DNA of 64,000 bases from positions 310,001-374,000 of the forward strand of contig QJPP01000850.1 in NCBI GenBank assembly GCA_003996215.1. Reading direction: 5' to 3'. The first letter of the stretch is position 1; every line of letters starts with the position of its first letter. The position numbers and the translations under genes are program-made. Shown in pieces: positions 59,828-64,000 of this stretch. Below the pieces are notes generated by a model. The model made no database searches. It was not told the DNA's origin and worked only from the letters and a program-made list of their open reading frames with translations. Origin of the DNA: Jaltomata sinuosa. Its lineage: Eukaryota; Streptophyta; Magnoliopsida; Solanales; Solanaceae.

Positions 59828-59900
59828 GTTATACCGCTATAGTGGCTGGCTGACTGCTATAGCAGTGGCGGTATAGCGGTAAAATTCCCGCTATAGCAAG
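59828..59900. promoter_or_regulatory. CTATAGCGG cluster, E9 right LTR
   Basis: ACCGCTATAGTGG, TGCTATAGCAGTGG, GGTATAGCGG and CCGCTATAGCAAGG in about 75 bp, counterpart of 53565-53640. Confidence 0.5.
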
Positions 59901-60157
59901 GTGATGTCAGCCTGGATGAATTTCAAAATATGAAGTTTCCATCATATCAACCCCACTTAAATCAAATGCAGTTTAATCATTCCTAAAATCGCGATAAGGT
60001 TATTTTCTATAATAACAACAAAATAGGTTATTATAGAAGCTAAATGCAATGTGATTTTGGAAGATTGCACCGAGAACCTAACCATTTGGGATGCTGAACC
60101 TAGAGATGCTTTGAACAATTAGACTTGTACCCTGTCCCCGATTCTCTGGGAGTCTTG

Positions 60158-60345
60158 GTAGATGATTGTACTAGTATTAATGAATAACACAATTCAAAAT
60201 TAAGGCATGAATCGTGTTTATGAACTTGATGTGTTTTGCCTCCCTTTTTGAAAGCTTAAATGCCAAATTCGAACTATGAATTTCTATTTCTTAAAAGATT
60301 TTCAATTTTTGTCTTTATTAATTAATTTCTTTTTCTCTTTTTCAG
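60158..60345 (+). other. Putative Ogre intron between protease and reverse transcriptase
   Basis: A GT at 60158 (TTG|GTAGAT) and a strong 3' splice site preceded by a T-rich tract (TTTCTTTTTCTCTTTTTCAG, ending 60345). The interval is AT-rich and non-coding. Ogre elements are known to contain an intron separating protease from RT; position and features match. The donor site is less certain than the acceptor. Confidence 0.5.
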
Positions 60346-61269
60346 CAAGCAAACTAACTAATCTATTAATACTCTAAATGTGACATGTAATGAAAAAAAC
60401 AAATAAATTCCAAATAGAGAACAAGAATTTGAAGAATTTGAAGAGCATATGCAGCCTGAAGAGTTGACTAAAGAATTTGAACATTTTGTGAATAAGACAA
60501 AACCAAATCTTGATGAAACTGAGACGATAAACTTGGGAGATTCAGAATTAGTAAGGGAAACAAGAATCAGCATCCATTTGACTCCATCCCAGAGGAAAGA
60601 ATTGATTGATCTTTTGAGACAATACATGGACGTGTTTGCATAGTCATATGATGATATGCCGGGTCTAAGATCAGACATTGTTTCACATAGGCTGCCAATT
60701 GATCCATTTTCTCCTCCAATAAAGCAAAAGGCAAGTAAGATCAAGCTTGATTTGAGTTTGAGATTTAAGAAGAAGTCTCCAAGTAGTTTGATGTCAACGT
60801 AATCTGAGTCACAAAGTATCCTACTTGGTTAGCCATCATAGTACCAGTGCCAAGAAAATATTGAAAATTAGAGTATGTGTGGATTTTTGGGATCTCAACA
60901 AGGCTATCCCGAAGGATAATTTTCCTCTCACAAACATTCATACTCTTATTGACAATTGTGTGAAGCACGAGTTGTAGTCATTTATTGATTACTTCATAGG
61001 CTACCACAGATCTTGATGGATGAAGAAGACACTGAGAAAATGGCATTCATCATACCTTGGGGAGTATATTGTTATCGGGTAGTGCATTTTGGACTCAAGA
61101 ATGCAGGAGAAACATACATGAGAGCAATGACTAAAATTTTCCATGACATGATCCATAGGGATATTGAATTTTATATGGATGATGTCATTATTAAGTCACA
61201 GAAGAGCTTGGATCACTTGACAGATTTGAAAAAGTTCTTTGACAGGTTAAGGCAATACAATCTGAAGTT
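60346..61269 (+). pseudogene. E6 reverse transcriptase (5' half, interrupted by E10)
   Basis: N-terminal acidic region, then ISIHLTPSQRKELIDLLRQY and MDVFA, followed after a stop by SYDDMPGLRSDIVSHRLPID, the conserved start of Ogre-type RT. A badly broken stretch (60730-61010) leads to the palm: FIIPWGVYCYRVVHFGLKNA and the catalytic FYMDDVIIKS at about 61168-61197, with both Asp kept. The frame ends at QYNLK where E10 begins. Six or more stops. Confidence 0.82.
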
Positions 61270-61434
61270 TGATGTGCCAGGATTCTACGGCACATTTGAT
61301 GCCTTTAACTAAGAATACTCTGGAGTTTTCAAGCAACTTTTGTGGTTTTTGATGTTTTATTGTTATATTTGCAGGAAATGGAGATAGAGATGGAAACGGA
61401 AGAAAAAATGTTCAAAAACCTCAACTGGTTAAGC

Positions 61435-61700
61435 CTGACGGCTGGCATGACTGACTGTCACACCTGTGACTGGCCGTCATCTAGGCCGCCAGAACGAGAC
61501 AACAATTTCATCGAGCACTGCCTAGGAGTGATGGCCCATCACTGGCCTGATGGACCGTCACCCAGGCCACCAATATAAAAAGTTGTAAGTCATCACATGC
61601 TGGACGACTTACCTGAGAATTTTCCTGGAAGCTCACTATTTAGCTGTGACGACTCAAGTGACGGCCCGTCACATGCATGACGGTCCATCAGGCGATCTGT
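61435..61700. promoter_or_regulatory. TGACGG/CCGTCA array in E10 LTR
   Basis: Words CTGACGGCTGG, GGCCGTCA, GACCGTCACC, GTGACGGCCCGTCAC and TGACGGTCCATCA, spread over about 265 bp, upstream of the TATA box. Same motif as E4 in a different arrangement. Confidence 0.58.
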
Positions 61701-61754
61701 CAACGCGAAGCAGGATTCCGAAAATTCTATTTTTGGACTTTATTTCCTGGACTG

Positions 61755-61766
61755 CTATAAATACCC
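61755..61766 (+). promoter_or_regulatory. TATA box of E10 LTR
   Basis: CTATAAATACCC, identical to that of E4. Confidence 0.75.
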
Positions 61767-62690
61767 ACTGTTAGGGTTATTTTATTATTCATTACCAAAT
61801 ATTTCTAGAGACTAATTGGGATGACTTTTTGAGAGGAAAAATACGACACCAACGTATTCTTCTTCTTCCTCCATTGTTCTTGGAAATTATTGGCTGCTTG
61901 TTCATGGAAAACTAGAAGCTTGTGTTCATCTATTGTAAGATCTTTTTCTTTATATTATGAACACTATTATTTTATTTTTCTCTAATAGCATGAGTAGCTA
62001 ATTTCCCACAACTAGGGTTGTGGGAGCCATGGCAAAAGTAGCAATATAGATTCTGGGTAGCATTGGGTTAAATATATAGGTTGTCACGTGGTTAGTCATT
62101 CGTTATTCACGTTTTCTAATGGTTGCAAACATTAGAACATACCTAGGTTTGATTTGCTTGAACAAAGAGATTAAAACCGGGAAATTTGATTAACTACGAG
62201 GATTCGAGACTACCAACTCTCGTCTTATGATTAATGCGGTAACTAGATTAATCTACCTGATGTTTAGGATTGAAATAAGAAATTTCACGTTTTCAAGTTT
62301 GAGAGAACTGAAAAGGAAATTCGTCTATTTGGTTGAGAAACGTTTAGATGATACCATTAATTCAATCACATTGTGATATACATATAGAAAGAACCCGGTT
62401 AAGCTTTGAGTCAAAATTGTTACGACGCCATGGTGAACACTTTCCTAGTTCATTCTCATATTGATTAATACTCGTTGAAACTCATAACTTATTATTTGCA
62501 TTGTTAAAATATTGATCACACAAACCCCCCATTTACCGGAAACTATTGATTATAAGTCATCTAATTCACTAGCGACTTAATTTGCACCTTATTCCCTGTG
62601 GGATCGACCCCAACATTTGTTGGGTTCTATATTTGACGACGACCGCTTACGCTTCTTAATTTGAGGTGTAATTTGAGCGTTATCAAATTT

Positions 62691-62708
62691 TGGTGCCGTT
62701 GCTGGGGA
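62691..62708 (+). other. E10 primer-binding site (tRNA-Asp)
   Basis: TGGTGCCGTTGCTGGGGA, two C-to-T differences from the tRNA-Asp complement found exactly in E4. Confidence 0.78.
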
Positions 62709-62807
62709 ATACGGTTGTTTATTAAGTCCGGTGTGTTTATTTGACTCTTAGTCATATTTCCTGCTTTTACTTTTATTTGTTGTTTTTGTTTGTTACAGGG
62801 TACATAG

Positions 62808-63309
62808 TTGTGCATGCCAAGTACCCGGCTCTCGGGTGAATCAACATTACCTTACGATCCCGAGCTTGCTAGAACGTTAAGGCGAACCATGAATGCACAA
62901 CAACAAGAGGCAGCAAGACTAGTTGCAGCTCAGCAGGCCCAACAACACGTAAATGTTGATGATATTGAGGACGATGTTGGGCTGGATGATGAGGCTAAAG
63001 CGGGTGATGGTAGAGCTGTGGAGCGTGTTGAAAATATAGCCCCCGCAAACCAAAGGCAGCAGCAGAGGGGTAGAGGTCGACGGGAACCAAGGCAATTTGC
63101 TTTGGATGATGATGAGGATATTGACTTAGATGGAGTTGGTGCCACGGGCGCTATTGCACTTACTCCGCTATCACCTGGGACCAAGTTCAATATTACTAGC
63201 ACAATACTCCAGCTGTTGAACTTAAAGGGACTGTTCCGTGGTGTTGCTGGTGATGATCCAAACCGACACCTGATGAATTTTGTGGGTATCTGCAAGTCGT
63301 TCGAATTAC
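62808..63309 (+). pseudogene. E10 gag N-terminal fragment
   Basis: Open from MCMPSTRLSGESTLPYDPEL, nearly identical to the E4 Gag start, through an acidic and Gln-rich region about 45 residues longer than in E4. It then enters the gag domain (FNITSTILQLLNLKGLFRGV, NFVGICKSFEL). At about 63308 homology stops and the frame runs into the inverted LTR, ending at 63323. It has no stop before the break, so the copy was young when truncated. Confidence 0.88.
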
Positions 63310-63320
63310 ACCTCAAAATT

Positions 63321-64000
63321 TGATAACGCTCAAATTACACCTCAAATTAATAAGCGTAAGCGGTCGTCGTCAAATATAGAACCCAACAGAGGTTGGGGTC
63401 GATCCCACAGGGAATAAGGTGCAAATTAAGTCGTTAGTGAATTAGATGACTAATAATCAATCGTTTCCGGTAAATAGGGGGTTTGTGTGATCAATATTTG
63501 AACAATGCAAATAATAAGTTACGAGTTTCAACGAGTATTAATCAATATGAGAATGAACTAGGGAAGTGTTCACCATGGCGTCGTAACAATTTCAACTCAA
63601 AGCTTAACCGGGTTCTTTCTATATGTATATCACGATGTAATTGAATTAGTGGTATCATCTAAACGTTTCTCAACCAAATAGACGAATTTCCTTTTCAATT
63701 ATCTCGAACTTGAAAAGGTGAAATTTCATATTTCAATCCTAAACATCAAGTAAATTAATCTAGATACAGCATTAATAATAAGACGAGAGTTGGTAGTCTC
63801 GAATCCTCATAGTTAATCAAATTTCCCTGTTTTAATCTCTTTGTTCAAGCAAATCAAACCTAGGTATGTTCTAATGTTTGCAACCATTAGAAAACGTGAA
63901 TAACGAATGACTAACCACGTGACAACCTATATATTTAACCCAATGCTACCCAGAATCTATATAGCTACTTTTGTCATGGCTCCCACAACCCTAGTTGTGG
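63321..64000 (-). repeat. E11: inverted LTR facing E10 (continues beyond window)
   Basis: Opens TGATAACGCTC and runs as the near-exact reverse complement of 62685 back to about 62006 (E10 LTR), forming an inverted repeat of at least 680 bp with a 635-bp loop. The bases just before it, CAAAATT, match the PBS-side spacer of E10 read in reverse (CAAAATTTGATAACG), so it looks like the 5' end of a minus-oriented sibling. Confidence 0.88.

Larger units (their letters stand above)
51208..60035 (-). mobile_element. E9: non-autonomous LTR element carrying an antisense gene
   Basis: 8828 bp with LTRs of 2564 and 2614 bp, a tRNA-iMet PBS and the perfect target duplication GAAGC (51203-51207 and 60036-60040). 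The PBS position gives minus orientation. The 3.65-kb interior holds no gag or pol that I can recognise, but on the plus strand it carries a decayed gene (54913-56122) of the plant putative transposon protein type. This is a large retrotransposon derivative that depended on enzymes from other elements. Confidence 0.9.
57422..60035 (-). repeat. E9 5' LTR (right copy, 2614 bp)
   Basis: Plus-strand ends TGTCACGACCC and GGTTATTATA (terminal CA mutated to TA). Carries five hairpin units (58687-58890), a 32-bp (AT) run and a CTATAGCGG cluster (59828-59900). Confidence 0.92.
26374..61269 (+). mobile_element. E6: Ogre/Tat-type Ty3/gypsy element hosting E7, E8 and E9
   Basis: Plus-strand giant element. 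The 5' LTR starts TGTTAAAACCC (26377) and ends GGGGTATAACA (46677); without E7 and E8 it is about 4.2 kb. A tRNA-Arg-type PBS follows, then a long leader, Ogre-like gag, protease with DNGSA, a probable intron and reverse transcriptase, cut at 61270 by E10. The 3' part lies beyond the window. Stops and frameshifts are numerous. LTR size, PBS type, gag motifs and a pro-RT intron together fit Ogre. Confidence 0.82.
61270..62685 (+). repeat. E10 5' LTR (1416 bp)
   Basis: Opens TGATGTGCC and ends GAGCGTTATCA. Shares the E4 LTR layout but is a diverged subfamily. Contains a TGACGG/CCGTCA array (61435-61700) and a TATA box (61755-61766). Confidence 0.9.
61270..63320 (+). mobile_element. E10: Athila-like relative of E4, truncated
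   Basis: Plus-strand LTR (61270-62685), tRNA-Asp-type PBS and the first about 167 codons of gag, ending abruptly at about 63308. It interrupts the E6 RT. Directly attached at 63321 is an inverted LTR of the same subfamily (E11). No 3' part and no second target duplication are visible. Confidence 0.85.

Noticed and set aside
1..64000. Endogenous pararetrovirus sequence
   Set aside because: All RT-bearing segments are followed or preceded by LTRs, PBS, integrase or chromodomain of Ty3/gypsy type; no movement-protein or coat-protein motif was seen.

Overview
This window looks like repeat-dense heterochromatin of a large dicot genome. I found no host single-copy gene, tRNA, rRNA or CRISPR. Almost every base can be assigned to LTR retrotransposons of the Ty3/gypsy superfamily, most of them decayed and inserted into one another. 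Plant primer-binding sites (PBS; tRNA-iMet, tRNA-Asp, tRNA-Arg, probably tRNA-Lys), gag genes of Del/Tekay, Athila and Ogre/Tat type, and 2-4 kb LTRs opening with TGTCACGACCC-like or TGATAAC-like ends suggest a Solanaceae genome. The family-level guess is from memory of such repeats and is moderate; I cannot name the species.

I number the elements E1-E11. Left block: E3 (plus, Del/Tekay chromovirus, 14840-25211, 5' part outside the window) is the oldest visible host. E2 (minus chromovirus, 7304-14839) abuts E3 integrase sequence at its right end, as expected if it inserted there. E1 (minus Del/Tekay, 1-7303) sits inside the 3' LTR of E2. E4 (15491-22299, minus) is inserted in the E3 chromodomain with target duplication ATATG. 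It is young (LTRs about 98% identical by eye), carries one intact 849-codon gag-protease ORF and has no polymerase. E5 (25212-26328) is a remnant.

Right block: E6 is an Ogre/Tat-type element (plus, from about 26374 past the window end) and hosts everything else. Its roughly 4.2 kb 5' LTR was split by E7 (27928-39079, minus Del/Tekay, target duplication TCAAT) and E8 (39540-44482, plus Athila-like with large internal deletions, target duplication GAGCC). Its gag-protease region is followed by E9 (51208-60035, minus, target duplication GAAGC), which has no recognisable retrotransposon gene but carries a decayed plant 'transposon protein' gene on the opposite strand. E6 resumes with a probable intron and reverse transcriptase, and is cut at 61270 by E10, a relative of E4. 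E10 is joined after 2 kb to an inverted copy of its own LTR (E11), making a large head-to-head palindrome.

Functionally, the autonomous families (E1, E2, E3, E7, E6) once supplied gag, protease, reverse transcriptase, RNase H and integrase; all copies here are broken by stops and frameshifts. E4 could only move with polymerase supplied in trans. The most interesting structures are the gag-protease-only E4, the inverted LTR pair at the right edge, the antisense gene cargo of E9, and a recurring design in which an LTR keeps a conserved scaffold but carries its own private GC-rich semi-palindromic cassette, placed just upstream of a TATA box in the Athila-like families.
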